Assembly (NCBI GenBank): GCA_018713425.1
Contig: DVOT01000175.1
Coordinates: 1 to 5,452 of the forward strand
Source: Alectryocaccomicrobium faecavium
GTDB lineage: Bacteria; Bacillota; Clostridia; Christensenellales; Aristaeellaceae
Reading direction: 5' to 3'
DNA: 5,452 bases
Below, piece after piece: positions 5,379 to 5,452 of the stretch. The notes under the pieces were generated by a model that was not told where the DNA came from, made no database searches, and saw only the letters and a list, made by a program, of their open reading frames with translations. A program made the position numbers and the translations under genes. How positions within the stretch are numbered: the first letter of the stretch is position 1; every line of letters starts with the position of its first letter.

Positions 5379-5400
5379 AAAAAAAGGACAGACTTATCCT
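5379..5400 (-). terminator. Weak hairpin with T tract
   Basis: On the minus strand AGGAT (5400-5396) can pair with GTCCT (5389-5385) around a 6-base loop, followed by six T (5384-5379). The stem is only five pairs with one G-T, so this is a marginal terminator candidate. The T run itself is clear. Confidence 0.25.

Positions 5401-5452
<52 letters not shown>

Overview
The window looks like part of a chromosome from an anaerobic, probably gut-associated member of the Clostridia. The evidence is indirect. Shine-Dalgarno sites are strong and AGGAGG-like, a sigma70-type promoter is near consensus, intrinsic terminators are compact GC stems with T tails, and the secreted protein is built from cysteine modules of a style common in surface proteins of uncultured gut Firmicutes. 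Both window ends are unnatural: the left end cuts a gene, and the right end lies inside a tetranucleotide repeat, which could be a contig edge.

Left part (1-1747, minus strand): three genes run leftward as one probable operon. In transcription order they are a cytoplasmic NodB-type polysaccharide deacetylase, a small glyoxalase/VOC metalloprotein with a complete metal-binding tetrad, and the N-terminal 129 residues of a GH38 alpha-mannosidase. None of the three shows a signal peptide, so the set is best read as intracellular glycan or oligosaccharide processing. A terminator-like hairpin sits just before the GH38 ribosome binding site.

Middle (1748-2767): a compact divergent promoter region drives the operon leftward and nfo (endonuclease IV, DNA base-excision repair) rightward. 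The two -35 hexamers occupy almost the same bases. nfo ends in a clean intrinsic terminator, facing a second terminator that closes the gene on the opposite strand.

Right part (2804-5452, minus strand): one large gene encodes an 806-residue secreted cysteine-rich protein. It has a signal peptide, about 49 cysteines, eight recurring Cys...CxxC...His units, two InlB/Listeria-Bacteroides-type beta modules, three 46-residue tandem repeats that are also repeated in the DNA, and a cysteine-free acidic C-terminal region with no visible wall anchor. Its function is unknown. Its 5' leader is odd: a strong terminator-type hairpin lies only about 34 bases before the start codon with no promoter after it, and a (CCTG)n tract lies just upstream. 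These are the most unusual parts of the window. I found no RNA genes, CRISPR array, insertion sequence or phage gene.
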